From Dermabacter vaginalis (GTDB lineage Bacteria; Actinomycetota; Actinomycetes; Actinomycetales; Dermabacteraceae), in assembly GCF_001678905.1 (NCBI RefSeq), contig NZ_CP012117.1, positions 1,860,001-1,924,000 of the forward strand: a DNA stretch of 64,000 nucleotides, in the 5' to 3' direction. How positions within the stretch are numbered: the stretch's first letter is position 1; the number at the start of each line of letters is the position of its first letter. Under the pieces are notes generated by a model. It worked only from the letters and a program-made list of their open reading frames with translations, was not told the origin of the DNA and did not search any database. This document shows, in pieces, positions 18,283 through 27,149 of the stretch. A program made the position numbers and the translations under genes.

Positions 18283-19189
18283 CGGCGAGCTCACCTCCCT
18301 CGGTGCCTTCACCCGTCTCGCCCGGATCCTCCGCGGGAAGGTCCACGGCGCCCTCGTAGCCCGCAGCCTCGCAGGCGGCACCGAAGCCATCAAGCTTCTT
18401 GCGCGAACCGCTCGAATCACGGTCGCCGTCAAGCACGGAGCGGAACGGCTCTTGCACCTCGATCAGGGCGTTCTTCACGCCCTCGTCATCAACGTTGTCA
18501 ATCTCGTTTTGGAGGAGATCGTTGAGGTTCCGCACCTTGGGAAGGTCAGATTCCGGAACGTGCTTCCCGTAAAAACCCACGGCCTTGAAGGAGTTCGAGG
18601 TGAACACGTTGCCGTTGCGGTACTCGGTGAACAGTTGCGGCCTCGTCGCGAGCTCAGCGCACACGAGCTTTGCGGGTTTCTTCCCCTTCTCCCCGCCGCC
18701 GCTCGCCCAGGTTGCGTGAACGGACATCGGCGCGCACGCCGAGGCAAGCCCCTCGAGCGCTCCCTTGAAGGCGTCGGTATCGGCGTCCTTCCCCTTTGCG
18801 GATTCCGTTTCGATCCAGTCGGCGACCGCGTCTGCGGCCCCCTTCACGTCTTCGGTGGATTCCTCGAACGTACCGCGCAGCTCTTCGGCGGCACTCTGGA
18901 ACAGGTACTCGTTCGTGCCGCCGATCTCGAGCGCGCTCGCCCCCATGGCGATCGCCTGGAAATACTCGGGTGAGACGTAATCGGGGTCGCCGAAGAACTG
19001 CGTGCACGCATACTCGGTGGCGGGATCGGTCTTCGGCTTTTTGGCCCCTACCTTCGTGACTTTCACGGTGCTGCCATCGGCGGGCTCGCCACCCTTCTGG
19101 CCAATGGCATCGCACCCGGCTGCACCGAGCACAAGAAGGGCTGCCGCGCCGAAGGCGGCAAACGGGCGAAGAATTCGGGAGAGCGTCAT
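18275..19189 (-). CDS. Predicted lipoprotein, unknown function
   Basis: A 304-residue exported lipoprotein: basic start, hydrophobic run FAAFGAAALLVLGAAGC with Cys26 as the lipidated residue (lipobox LGAAGC). The mature part is acidic and mostly helical with several Cys that could pair; the tail is Gly/Glu-rich. ATG at 19189, GAGG 7 nt upstream. I recognise no family. It is inserted between khpA and rimM, normally adjacent, lies just behind the khpA terminator and overlaps rimM, so it may now drive rimM-trmD expression. Confidence 0.82.
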   Translation of the reverse strand: MTLSRILRPFAAFGAAALLVLGAAGCDAIGQKGGEPADGSTVKVTKVGAKKPKTDPATEYACTQFFGDPDYVSPEYFQAIAMGASALEIGGTNEYLFQSAAEELRGTFEESTEDVKGAADAVADWIETESAKGKDADTDAFKGALEGLASACAPMSVHATWASGGGEKGKKPAKLVCAELATRPQLFTEYRNGNVFTSNSFKAVGFYGKHVPESDLPKVRNLNDLLQNEIDNVDDEGVKNALIEVQEPFRSVLDGDRDSSGSRKKLDGFGAACEAAGYEGAVDLPAEDPGETGEGTEGGELAGE

Positions 19190-19216
19190 GGGGTCCTCAC
19201 TCACGGGTCTCATAAG

Positions 19217-19257
19217 AAAAGGCGGCAGCCGCGCCACACTGTAGCGTTGCTGCCGCC
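19217..19257 (-). terminator. Rho-independent terminator of rpsP-khpA
   Basis: Minus-strand hairpin GGCGGCAGC / GCTGCCGCC with a loop of about 19 nt, followed by TTTTCTT. It starts 20 bp after the khpA stop and ends 27 bp before the lipoprotein start. Confidence 0.85.
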
Positions 19258-19276
19258 TCAAGGTGCATTGTCACCG

Positions 19277-19519
19277 TTAGCGCTTGTCGGTGTCCACGAT
19301 GTCCACGCGAATGTCGTCGTCGGACAGTGCCGTGGTCACGGTGCGCAGCGCGCGGGCGGTGCGGCCCGAACGCCCGATCACGCGCCCGAGGTCATCGGGG
19401 TGAACGCGCACTTCGAGAAGTGGCCCACGGCGGGTCGACTTCTCCTTGACGCGCACGTCATCGGGGTTGTCGACGATCCCGCACACGAGGTGCGCGAGAG
19501 CTTCGGCGCCAGCACTCAT
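19277..19519 (-). CDS. khpA: KH-domain RNA-binding protein KhpA
   Basis: Small (80-residue) single KH-domain protein, known in other bacteria as an RNA chaperone acting with KhpB/Jag. The GxxG loop is IGRSGRTARALRTV. It follows rpsP by 2 bp, forming the standard rpsP-khpA pair, and is separated from rimM-trmD by a terminator and a lipoprotein gene. Confidence 0.93.
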   Translation of the reverse strand: MSAGAEALAHLVCGIVDNPDDVRVKEKSTRRGPLLEVRVHPDDLGRVIGRSGRTARALRTVTTALSDDDIRVDIVDTDKR

Positions 19520-19521
19520 GC

Positions 19522-20022
19522 TCAGGCCTCTTCGGTGGTCTCTTCGGAAGTCTCGGCTTCGGTGCCCTCAGCCGACTCCTCGGAGGACTCGGCGTTCTCG
19601 GCAGCCTCGGCGGCTTCCTTCTCGGCGGCAGCTTCAGCCTCGGCCTTTTCCTTGGCGGCCTTGACCTCTTCGCGCTTCTCGGCGGCGGCCTTATCGGCGG
19701 CAGCGATGCGCTCCTCGGCGCTGAGCTTGGCTTCCTTGGTCTTGAGGGTGCCTTCGGTGCCCTCTTCGCCCTTGAACTTCGCCCATTCGCCAGTGACCTT
19801 GAGGATCGCGGCGACCTGGTTGCTCGTCTGAGCACCAACGCCGAGCCAGTACTGCGCGCGCTCCGAGTCGATCTCCATGAACGAGGGCTGCTCGTTCGGG
19901 TTGTACTTGCCGATCTCTTCGATCACGGCGCCGTCGCGTTTCTTGCGCGAGTCGACAACAACGATGCGGTAAACCGGTGCATGGACCTTGCCCATGCGCT
20001 TAAGACGAATTTTGACGGCCAC
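19522..20022 (-). CDS. rpsP: 30S ribosomal protein S16, long acidic tail
   Basis: S16 is an assembly protein of the 30S body. The first 80 residues are the canonical fold ([21 protein letters not shown], then DSRKKRDG and EEIGKYNPN). The remaining half, to residue 166, is a low-complexity Ala/Glu/Lys tail that many Actinobacteria have. It begins a two-gene unit with khpA; the 221-bp gap upstream (20023-20243) contains a GTGCC-GGCAC hairpin but no clear promoter. Confidence 0.96.
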   Translation of the reverse strand: MAVKIRLKRMGKVHAPVYRIVVVDSRKKRDGAVIEEIGKYNPNEQPSFMEIDSERAQYWLGVGAQTSNQVAAILKVTGEWAKFKGEEGTEGTLKTKEAKLSAEERIAAADKAAAEKREEVKAAKEKAEAEAAAEKEAAEAAENAESSEESAEGTEAETSEETTEEA

Positions 20023-20243
20023 GAGGCTGTCTCTCCTTCTGCATAAGAATGGGTGAGATTCGCGCTGCCCGTGGGGTCAACATAAGCTGCGCGTTTCTCG
20101 GCTGGACGCGCCCGGCCGGGTAGAGGGCTCCGGAGCGGGCACATACAAGCGTCAATTATGCCTGAAACCGCCCCCTCGGCGAAAGGCCGTTGGGTGTGCC
20201 TCCGGGCACAGTTATGGGTCCGACGGTGGCCGCGCCCCGCTCG

Positions 20244-20879
20244 TTACTCACCTGAAAGCGGCGCGGAGCAATAGTCAGAGATACTGAGGGCAAAGAACCG
20301 ATCGACGGCGAACGCGGGATACCCCTCGCCGTCGGCCCCCGCACCGGTCTCCCAATCGCCGAGTCTCACGAGGTTCAGTCTCGCGCGAAAGTCTCGCAAT
20401 TTGCGGTGCGTCTCGTGCGTGTCACCGGCCTTCGCGATCGCGCGAAACTCGGCGAGTGCTTCTTCCACACTCGCGCGCTCATAGAGCTTCACGCTTCCAC
20501 CCACGGCACCGGCCTGCGCCGCCTCCCACGTGAGCGGTCGGTGTGCGCCAAGGAAGTCCTCCACAACGATCACGAGGGCGTTCTGCTCGCTTAGCGGATC
20601 GGCGCGCAGCTCCCGCACGATCGCTTCGAGCGCTTCGTCAACCGCCGCGACCTGGTAGCCCTCGCGCATAAAACCCACGCGCGGAAACGTTTGCCCTTCG
20701 ATGCTCTCGGCAAGAGCCAGCGAGCGCTCAACATCCCCCTCGGTGAGCACGAGTTCTTCATCGAGCGTGTCGAGGAAGCGATCGACATCCTCGATGCAGT
20801 AGCGCGCACCGCGCTTCGAGGTAGGGAATCGAAGCCCCGATGTGAGGGCGGGAAGACTGCCGGTCGTGACGGTGGACAT
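20244..20879 (-). CDS. Protein with two DivIVA-like repeats
   Basis: 211 residues. Two segments resemble the short DivIVA domain (F-P-x-x-x-x-x-x-Y-x-x-x-x-V-D-x-x-L): one near residues 18-40 (FPTSKRGARYCIEDVDRFLD) and one near 66-90 (FPRVGFMREGYQVAAVDEAL). The rest is helical and acidic with no known domain I can name. DivIVA-like proteins mark curved membrane at poles and septa; a polarity or division role is inference. It lies 5 bp downstream of ffh and is probably co-transcribed. Confidence 0.75.
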   Translation of the reverse strand: MSTVTTGSLPALTSGLRFPTSKRGARYCIEDVDRFLDTLDEELVLTEGDVERSLALAESIEGQTFPRVGFMREGYQVAAVDEALEAIVRELRADPLSEQNALVIVVEDFLGAHRPLTWEAAQAGAVGGSVKLYERASVEEALAEFRAIAKAGDTHETHRKLRDFRARLNLVRLGDWETGAGADGEGYPAFAVDRFFALSISDYCSAPLSGE

Positions 20880-20884
20880 GTGCG

Positions 20885-22474
20885 CTACTTTCCGAGCATC
20901 TTTCGCAGTTCGGGCGGGAGCTGGTTCATATCAAGGTTCGACAGATCCGAGGCGGCGTCGGCCCCCTGCCCCGTGCCACCGAAGGCACCGCCGCCGAACG
21001 CCGCACCCTTTTTCTGTGCTTGCTGCTCGGCCCAGGCTTTTTCTTCGGCTGCGCGCTTCGCAGGGTTGCCCGAGCGAGATTTCTTCTTGTTTTTCTTCGG
21101 TGACTGCATGCGCCCGCGGGACTTTTTACCAAAGCCCATGCCCGGGGCGCCCATCGCTCCGCCGCCGGCCATGCCTCGACCCACCGAGCCCATCATCTTC
21201 TGCATTTGCTTGAACTGGTCAAGAAGGCGATTGACCTCGGTCACGGTCGTGCCGGAGCCCTTCGCGATGCGTGCACGGCGAGAACCGTTGATTTCCTTGG
21301 GGTTCGCGCGCTCGAACGGGGTCATCGACTGCACCATGGCTTCGATACGCGTGATCATCGAATCGTCGAATTGATCGATGGCCTGCTTGTACTGGCGCAT
21401 ATTCGGCATCATGCCGAGCATCTTCTTCATCGAGCCCATAGATTTGATCTGCTGGAGCATCGACATGAAGTCGTTGAGGTTGAACTCTTCGCCCTGCGCA
21501 AGCTTCGAGGCGACCTTCTCGGCCTCCTCGCGGTCCATGCGCTTTTCGGCCTGCTCGATGAGGGTGAGCACATCGCCCATGTCGAGAATACGGCTCGCCA
21601 TGCGGTCCGGATGGAAGCGCTCGAAATCGCCGAGGGCCTCGCCGGTCGAAGCGAAGAGGATGGGGCGGTCGGTGATGCCCGTGACGGAGAGTGCCGCGCC
21701 ACCTCGCGCATCGCCATCGAGCTTCGACAGCACGACGCCGGTGAAGCCTACGCCGTCGCGGAAGGCTTCGGCGACGCGCGCCGCGTCCTGACCGATCATC
21801 GCGTCGACCACGAAGAGAATGTTGTGCGGCTCCACAGCGTCGCGGATGTCGCGCGCCTGCTGCATCATTTCCTCGTCGACGCCGAGGCGGCCCGCGGTAT
21901 CGACGATGACGACGTCGTACTGCTCGCGTGCCGCGGTCGCCACGCCATCGAGGGCAACAACGACGGGATCGCCCACGCCGTTGCCGGGCTCGGGAGCGAA
22001 GACCTTGACGCCCGCACGCTCACCGACGATCTGGAGCTGGTTGACGGCGTTCGGACGCTGGAGGTCAGAGGCCACAAGGAGCGGCGTGTGTCCCTCCTCT
22101 TTGAGGTGTTTCGCGAGTTTTCCGGCGAGGGTCGTTTTACCGGCACCCTGGAGACCCGCGAGCATGATGACGGTGGGCGGGTTCTTCGCGAACTGGAGCT
22201 GGCCGGTCGCGCCACCGAGAATCTCCACGAGTTCGGCGTGGACGATCTTCACGACCTGCTGCGCGGGGTTCAGGGCCTTCGACACTTCTGCGCCGAGGGC
22301 GCGTTCACGCACGCGCGACGCAAACTGCCGCACGACGGGAACGGCAACGTCCGCATCGAGCAGTGCGCGGCGAATCTCGCGCACGGTCTTGTCGATATCA
22401 GCCTCGGTAAGGCGGCCCTGGCCACGCAGGCCCTTGAGGGTTTTACTGATGCGATCGGAGAGATTGTCAAACAC
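20885..22474 (-). CDS. ffh: Signal recognition particle protein Ffh
   Basis: SRP54 GTPase that carries signal-anchor nascent chains to FtsY. 529 residues: N domain (1-85), GTPase G domain with AGLQGAGKTTLAGKLA, DLQRPNAVNQL, VDTAGRLGVDEE and TKLD-equivalent SKLDGDARGG, then the Met-rich M domain (from about 320; MSMLQQIKSMGSMKKMLGMMP). The C-terminus adds a Gly/Ala/Lys-rich tail. The gap before it (22475-22612) contains an 11-bp inverted repeat and a minus-strand TACAATGG box. Confidence 0.97.
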   Translation of the reverse strand: MFDNLSDRISKTLKGLRGQGRLTEADIDKTVREIRRALLDADVAVPVVRQFASRVRERALGAEVSKALNPAQQVVKIVHAELVEILGGATGQLQFAKNPPTVIMLAGLQGAGKTTLAGKLAKHLKEEGHTPLLVASDLQRPNAVNQLQIVGERAGVKVFAPEPGNGVGDPVVVALDGVATAAREQYDVVIVDTAGRLGVDEEMMQQARDIRDAVEPHNILFVVDAMIGQDAARVAEAFRDGVGFTGVVLSKLDGDARGGAALSVTGITDRPILFASTGEALGDFERFHPDRMASRILDMGDVLTLIEQAEKRMDREEAEKVASKLAQGEEFNLNDFMSMLQQIKSMGSMKKMLGMMPNMRQYKQAIDQFDDSMITRIEAMVQSMTPFERANPKEINGSRRARIAKGSGTTVTEVNRLLDQFKQMQKMMGSVGRGMAGGGAMGAPGMGFGKKSRGRMQSPKKNKKKSRSGNPAKRAAEEKAWAEQQAQKKGAAFGGGAFGGTGQGADAASDLSNLDMNQLPPELRKMLGK

Positions 22475-22544
22475 GAAAAATTAGCCTCGGGAAAAATTGG
22501 GGCGGCGAGCAAGGTGACGGCGCGCACCCGTGGGGGCGCACCTC

Positions 22545-22593
22545 GCGAGCCGGAGCGCACCCATTGTAACGGGGCGGGCGCCCTCCGGCTCGC
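22545..22593. repeat. 11-bp inverted repeat between ftsY and ffh
   Basis: GCGAGCCGGAG (22545-22555) and its exact complement at 22583-22593, loop 27 nt. It could terminate ftsY transcription, but no U-tract follows on the minus strand. A TACAAT box sits in the loop (minus strand, around 22565) and could be the ffh -10, so the repeat might instead be an operator or attenuator. Confidence 0.45.
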
Positions 22594-22612
22594 GTGAAAG
22601 AGGTGAGGGTAA

Positions 22613-24175
22613 CTACTCGAGAAGGGCGTCCACGAACCCGTAGGGATCGAACGGCGTGAGGTCATCCATGCCTTCGCCGAGACCCACGAGTTTCACGGGC
22701 ACGCCGAGCTCGCGCTGGACGTTGACGACGATGCCGCCCTTCGCGGTGCCGTCAAGCTTCGTGAGCGCGATACCCGTGACATTCACGGCCTCCGCAAACA
22801 CGCGCGCTTGCTGCATGCCGTTTTGACCGGTCGTCGCATCGAGAACGAGGATGACCTCCTGGATCTCGGCACCCTTGAGGGCCTTCGACGCGACGCGGCG
22901 GATCTTGCCGAGCTCGTCCATGAGGCCCTTCTTGTTCTGGAGGCGGCCGGCGGTATCGATCACCACGACGTCCACCCCCTGCTCGATCCCCGCTTGAATG
23001 GCGTCGAAGGCGACGGAGGCCGGGTCGGCATTCTCGCGCTCGCTTCGCACGGTCGTCACGCCCACGCGTTCGCCCCACGTTTGGAGCTGATCGGCAGCCG
23101 CGGCGCGGAAGGTATCGGCCGCGCCAAAGAGCACCGTGCGCCCCTCGGCGATGAGCACGCGACCAAACTTGCCGGTCGTCGTCGTTTTACCGGTGCCATT
23201 GACGCCCACCATCATGACGACGCTCGGCACCATCGAGCCATCGGGCGCTTCGATCGCGCTCGCCGCAAGACGACGATCGAGATCGGGGTTCACGAGCTTC
23301 ACGAGCTCCTCGCGAAGCACCTCGCGGACCGCATCGGGATCCTTTGTGTTAAGCACTTGCACACGCTCGCGAAGCGCGTCCATGAGTTCATCTGTGGCGT
23401 CCGGGCCGAGATCAGCCATGAGGAGGGTCTCCTCGATCTCGTCCCACGTATCCATGTCGATCTCACCGCTCGTGAGCAGCGCGAGGATGCCGCGGCCAAT
23501 CGCACCGGAGCGCTGGAGGCGCTCGCGAAGGCGCACCATGCGGTCGGCGGTCGGCTCTGGCGTTTCGACGGCGGCCTGGGGCTCGGTCCCGGGCGCGGGC
23601 TCCTCGGATGGCGCGGAAGGCGCGACAGGCTCGGCGGGCGCAGCACTCTCGGCTGGGACCGGCTCGGCTGGCTGCGCGGGCTCGGCTGGTGCGACCGACT
23701 CAGCTTGTGCGGCGGGGGCGGCGGAGTCGACCTTTTCGGCGGGCTCCACGGCTGCCGGCTCAGCGGCCGGCTCTCGTACACCAGACTCGGATGGCTCGGC
23801 TGGTGCGACCGACTCAGCGGGCGCGGTGGTTGCTGGCTCATGCGTGTCTGACGCCTGCGGGGCCGCCTCGTGTGAGCCTTCGCGTGCGGTGGGAGCCTTG
23901 GAAGCGTCGGAAGTCTCCCCTTCCTCGCCCTCCTTTTCGCGAGCGGGCTTTTTGGCGGGCGCCGAAAGCGTGTCTCCCCACGTGGGGGCCGCCGGGCGCT
24001 CGGGCCTCGAAGGCTTTTTCTCCTCGCCCTTCGCACCCTTCTCAGGGGCGTCCTTCGAGGCGTCCTTATCGGTGTCGGTTCCCGACGGCCGCGTGAGCGC
24101 CCACAGCCCCGCAGCGATGACGGCGATCCCGCCGCCGCTCGCGGCGAGGGTCAAGATCAGTTCGTTTAAGTCCAT
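22613..24175 (-). CDS. ftsY: SRP receptor FtsY with long Ala/Pro/Glu linker
   Basis: Membrane receptor GTPase for SRP. Residues 1-30 form a membrane anchor (LILTLAASGGGIAVIAAGLWAL). A low-complexity linker of roughly 180 residues, with repeated copies of ESVAPAEP-like units, leads to the NG domain from about residue 210 (MMVGVNGTGKTTTTGKFG, FGAADTFRAAAADQL, VIDTAGRLQNKKGLMDEL, TKLDGTAKGG). 520 residues; the anchor-plus-acidic linker form is usual in Actinobacteria. Confidence 0.96.
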   Translation of the reverse strand: MDLNELILTLAASGGGIAVIAAGLWALTRPSGTDTDKDASKDAPEKGAKGEEKKPSRPERPAAPTWGDTLSAPAKKPAREKEGEEGETSDASKAPTAREGSHEAAPQASDTHEPATTAPAESVAPAEPSESGVREPAAEPAAVEPAEKVDSAAPAAQAESVAPAEPAQPAEPVPAESAAPAEPVAPSAPSEEPAPGTEPQAAVETPEPTADRMVRLRERLQRSGAIGRGILALLTSGEIDMDTWDEIEETLLMADLGPDATDELMDALRERVQVLNTKDPDAVREVLREELVKLVNPDLDRRLAASAIEAPDGSMVPSVVMMVGVNGTGKTTTTGKFGRVLIAEGRTVLFGAADTFRAAAADQLQTWGERVGVTTVRSERENADPASVAFDAIQAGIEQGVDVVVIDTAGRLQNKKGLMDELGKIRRVASKALKGAEIQEVILVLDATTGQNGMQQARVFAEAVNVTGIALTKLDGTAKGGIVVNVQRELGVPVKLVGLGEGMDDLTPFDPYGFVDALLE

Positions 24176-24243
24176 CGGCCCTCCTTAAACACCCGCGCAC
24201 GAGGAAGCGCGCGGCAAAAGATTTCCTCGCCATTGTACGGAAA

Positions 24244-24266
24244 CGACCCGCGCGGGGCGCGGGTCG
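24244..24266 (-). terminator. Hairpin terminator after the small membrane gene
   Basis: Ten-base-pair stem CGACCCGCGC / GCGCGGGTCG with a three-base loop, followed on the minus strand by TTTCC. Immediately beyond is TACAATGG, a plausible -10 for ftsY. Confidence 0.7.
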
Positions 24267-24295
24267 AGAAACGTGGGGAGAGGCGAGCGGGGGCC

Positions 24296-24592
24296 TCAAG
24301 ACGCGAGACGAAGCGGCTCTCGCTCAGCTTCATCCTCGCCCTCGTGCACATTTTCCCGGCTCTCGCGCGATTCGGTAGCGGCGCGCTTTTCACCTTCACG
24401 AAGGGGCCAGGCTTGCACGGGAACACTCGCCCGCATCGATGCCGAGGGGGTGCGGCTCACGGCTTTCGAGGACCCCTTCGTGCGCGAGGGAGCATTGCCC
24501 GTGTTCTTCTGCGCCATCACGACGACCGCGATAAGACCCGCGGCGAGCGCGACGGCCACGAGCATAAAGAGGATGACAGGTCCCATGCCCAA
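24296..24592 (-). CDS. Small single-pass membrane protein, unknown
   Basis: About 98 residues: an N-terminal hydrophobic helix (PVILFMLVAVALAAGLIAVVVM) then a polar Ser/Arg/Glu-rich tail. Two starts compete: a TTG at 24592 with GAGG 7 nt upstream, and an ATG at 24586 too far from it; I list the TTG. The topology resembles small bitopic proteins often annotated as hypothetical in Actinobacteria. A hairpin terminator follows its stop. No family recognised. Confidence 0.6.
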   Translation of the reverse strand: MGMGPVILFMLVAVALAAGLIAVVVMAQKNTGNAPSRTKGSSKAVSRTPSASMRASVPVQAWPLREGEKRAATESRESRENVHEGEDEAEREPLRLAS

Positions 24593-24703
24593 TATTTTGC
24601 CTCATCTTTACTCGGAAAATCGCCATTGTGGCCCGCGAGTCCCAAAGCTGCGTGTGTTTTTCGCGATATAGACGCCCGAGCGTCGCTTCGCGTTAACCGC
24701 GAT

Positions 24704-25132
24704 TCACGCGGCGAGCGAAGGGAACCAGATGCCGATTTCCCGGGCGGCCGATTCGGGTGAATCAGAGCCGTGGATGAGGTTCTCAATCACGGGCTTGTCC
24801 CATGCACGACCGAGGTCACCGCGAATCGTGCCAGGGGCCGCCTGCGTTGGCTGCGTAGCCCCCATGAGCGAACGCATCCCCGCGATGCATTCATCGCCTG
24901 CGACGACGAGTGCGACGAGCGGACCCGAGCTCATGAACTCGAGCATGGGAGGAAAAAACGGCTTGCCCTCGTGCTCAGCGTAGTGCGCCGTGAGTTCCTC
25001 GTGGCTTGCGGTGCGTTGATCGAGCGCGAGGATGGTGTAACCCTTTTGCTCGATGCGACGAATGATTTCGCCGCGCAACTGACGCTTCACGGCATCGGGC
25101 TTGAGAAGAATGAGCGTGCGTTCTTGTGTCAT
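24704..25132 (-). CDS. ndk: Nucleoside diphosphate kinase
   Basis: Equilibrates NTP pools through a phosphohistidine intermediate. The 142-residue protein starts at the ATG at 25132 (TQERTLILLKPDAVKR); the frame extends upstream but is a shadow of DUF4233 there. The catalytic motif N-x-I-H-G-S-D-S-P-E-S-A is present near residue 118. It follows DUF4233 by 10 bp in the operon folC-DUF4233-ndk, standard in Actinobacteria. Confidence 0.96.
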   Translation of the reverse strand: MTQERTLILLKPDAVKRQLRGEIIRRIEQKGYTILALDQRTASHEELTAHYAEHEGKPFFPPMLEFMSSGPLVALVVAGDECIAGMRSLMGATQPTQAAPGTIRGDLGRAWDKPVIENLIHGSDSPESAAREIGIWFPSLAA

Positions 25133-25142
25133 GCCTCTCACC

Positions 25143-25550
25143 TTAGCGTGCGGCGGCATCATCTCCCAGAACACGGCGATCGATCGCGTCCTTCTCGCGG
25201 TCGAGCTGGCGCCCCTTGACCACACCGAGCCAGTAGAGCACCGCGAAGAATGCGCCAACGACGTACATGGCGGGCACGAAGAGTCCAAAAAGGATGAGCG
25301 GCGCTTGGAGCGCGAGGCCGAACCAGTAGGGCCAGGCCTGGCCCTTCGAGAGCAAGCGCGCCGCGAGAATGAACACGACGAGCAGCACGAGGGCAAGAAT
25401 CCAACTCACGAGACGTGTGTCCGGCGCGAGGCCGTGAGCGACGAGACCACCGAAAAGCGCCACGAAGGCTTCGCAGGCAAGAATCGTCGCGCACAGCATG
25501 CGCTGCGCGCCCGACTTGCGGGTGGAGGGGGTGATGTCCACGTTCCTCAC
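25143..25550 (-). CDS. DUF4233 membrane protein
   Basis: 135 residues with four hydrophobic segments (around 18-40, 47-65, 73-92, 94-110). The family is defined by its constant place between folC and ndk in Actinobacteria; the motif GQAWPYWFGLALQ is typical. Function unknown. Translation starts at a GTG overlapping the folC stop (GTGA). Confidence 0.9.
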   Translation of the reverse strand: MRNVDITPSTRKSGAQRMLCATILACEAFVALFGGLVAHGLAPDTRLVSWILALVLLVVFILAARLLSKGQAWPYWFGLALQAPLILFGLFVPAMYVVGAFFAVLYWLGVVKGRQLDREKDAIDRRVLGDDAAAR

Positions 25551-26914
25551 TCCCCCACCCTGCCAAGAAGCTGGCGCACTTCAGCCGCGAGCGTGATCGA
25601 GCCTGTGGCCACGATGCCCGAGAAATCATCCCCGCCCTGTTCGGCAGCGTCCACCGCTGTTTGGATCGCATCGGGCAGGCTCGCGCATTCGATCACGCGG
25701 TCCTCATCTCCGAAAATGTCTCGTGCTTCCATCGCCAGCAGATCCGTGGGGATCGCACGCGGCGAAGTGCTCTCGGTGATCACGACGATGTCCAAGAGTG
25801 GTTCGAGGATCGCGAGGATTTCGCTCGCGTCTTTCTCCTTGAGGATGCCCACGATGCCCACGGTGCGCGTGAACCGGAAGCTCTCGCGTACCGTTTCAAC
25901 GAGCACTTCGGCACCTGCGGGGTTATGCGCGGCGTCAACGAGGATCGTGGGTGCCTGGCGCACGACTTCGGCGCGGCCCGGGGAGGTCACGCGCTCGAGT
26001 CCCGCGCGCACGAGTTCACCATCGAGCGGGGCATCGCCGCCGGTGAGAATCGCTTCCGCCGCGGCGATCGCGAGAAGAGCGTTGTGGGCCTGATGAGCGC
26101 CGAGAAGCGGAACGAAGATCTCTTCGTAGCGCGCGGCGATGGACTGCACGGCGATCACCTGCCCGCCGACCGCGGGGACGCGATCAATGACGCCAATCTG
26201 CTCCCCCTCGATTGCGGCGGTCACGCCGAGTTCGGCGCAGCGGTCTTTAAGGACGTCGAGCGCGCCGGGGAATTGCTGCGCCGCGATGATCGCGAGTGCA
26301 CCCTCTTTAAGGATCCCGGCTTTCTCCCCTGCGATCTCCTCGATCGTGTCACCGAGGTAGTCCTGGTGGTCGAGGGCGATGGGGGTAATGACGGTGACAT
26401 CGGGGTCGATGACGTTGGTCGCGTCCCACCGGCCACCGAGTCCGACTTCCACGATGGCAACATCCACGGGAGCGCTCGCGAACGCCTGAAACTGCATCGC
26501 CGTGAGGTACTCGAACATGCTGATTCGCACGCCCGTTTCCGCATACTCGCGATCGACTGCCTCGGCGAACGGGAGCACGTCCTCGTAGGCCTGCACGAAT
26601 CCTTCTTCGCTTATGGGTGCGCCATCGAGCGCGATGCGCTCCGTGGGGGTGTGCATGTGGGGGCTCGTGAGGCGGCCCGTGCGAAGTCCCGCCTCGATAA
26701 GGAGGGCCTCGGCGATGCGTGCCGTAGAGGTTTTGCCGTTCGTACCGGCGATGTGGAGCGTGCGATAGGCGCGCTCGGGGTGCCCCATGAGTTCGAGGAG
26801 ACGTTCGATGCGGGTAAGACTCGGTTCGATCTCGTTTTCGGGGGCGCGCGATTGAAGGTCTGCCCACACCTTCGTGAATGCCTCACTGTGCTCGATGCCG
26901 CTGGGCCGTGCCAT
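25547..26914 (-). CDS. folC: Folylpolyglutamate / dihydrofolate synthase
   Basis: Adds glutamate to folates (and in many bacteria makes dihydrofolate). 455 residues; Mur-ligase fold with P-loop HIAGTNGKTST, SPHMHTPTERI, VEVGLGGRWDATNV, ITPIALDHQDYLG and the C-terminal VDAAHNPAGAEVL. I take the ATG at 26914 (MARPSGIEH); an in-frame start 12 bases earlier is also possible. First gene of folC-DUF4233-ndk. Confidence 0.93.
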   Translation of the reverse strand: MARPSGIEHSEAFTKVWADLQSRAPENEIEPSLTRIERLLELMGHPERAYRTLHIAGTNGKTSTARIAEALLIEAGLRTGRLTSPHMHTPTERIALDGAPISEEGFVQAYEDVLPFAEAVDREYAETGVRISMFEYLTAMQFQAFASAPVDVAIVEVGLGGRWDATNVIDPDVTVITPIALDHQDYLGDTIEEIAGEKAGILKEGALAIIAAQQFPGALDVLKDRCAELGVTAAIEGEQIGVIDRVPAVGGQVIAVQSIAARYEEIFVPLLGAHQAHNALLAIAAAEAILTGGDAPLDGELVRAGLERVTSPGRAEVVRQAPTILVDAAHNPAGAEVLVETVRESFRFTRTVGIVGILKEKDASEILAILEPLLDIVVITESTSPRAIPTDLLAMEARDIFGDEDRVIECASLPDAIQTAVDAAEQGGDDFSGIVATGSITLAAEVRQLLGRVGE

Positions 26915-27149
26915 GGACTGCTTCACTCTGCCTTTCGCGCCGGTGGTTCGTGGCCTTCAGTGTAGTGGCATACGCCCTCGGCGCGGGCGTGGGCGGCGTG
27001 CGCAAGGCCCGGCTCGTGCTCCACACCTCACGGTGATCCCCGGGAAGGCTGATCGTGGGGCTTCACTTTCCGACGCTTGCCTACGCTCAAGAGCAGGGCA
27101 CGGCACCGGCTGTTGCCGTGTTTCGGGGAATGCACGAAGGGGAAACGGC

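Noticed and set aside
23580-23900. Repeated GGCTC/GCGAC units as a possible DNA tandem repeat or CRISPR
   Set aside because: They encode the Ala/Pro/Glu linker of FtsY in frame; no spacers of regular length.
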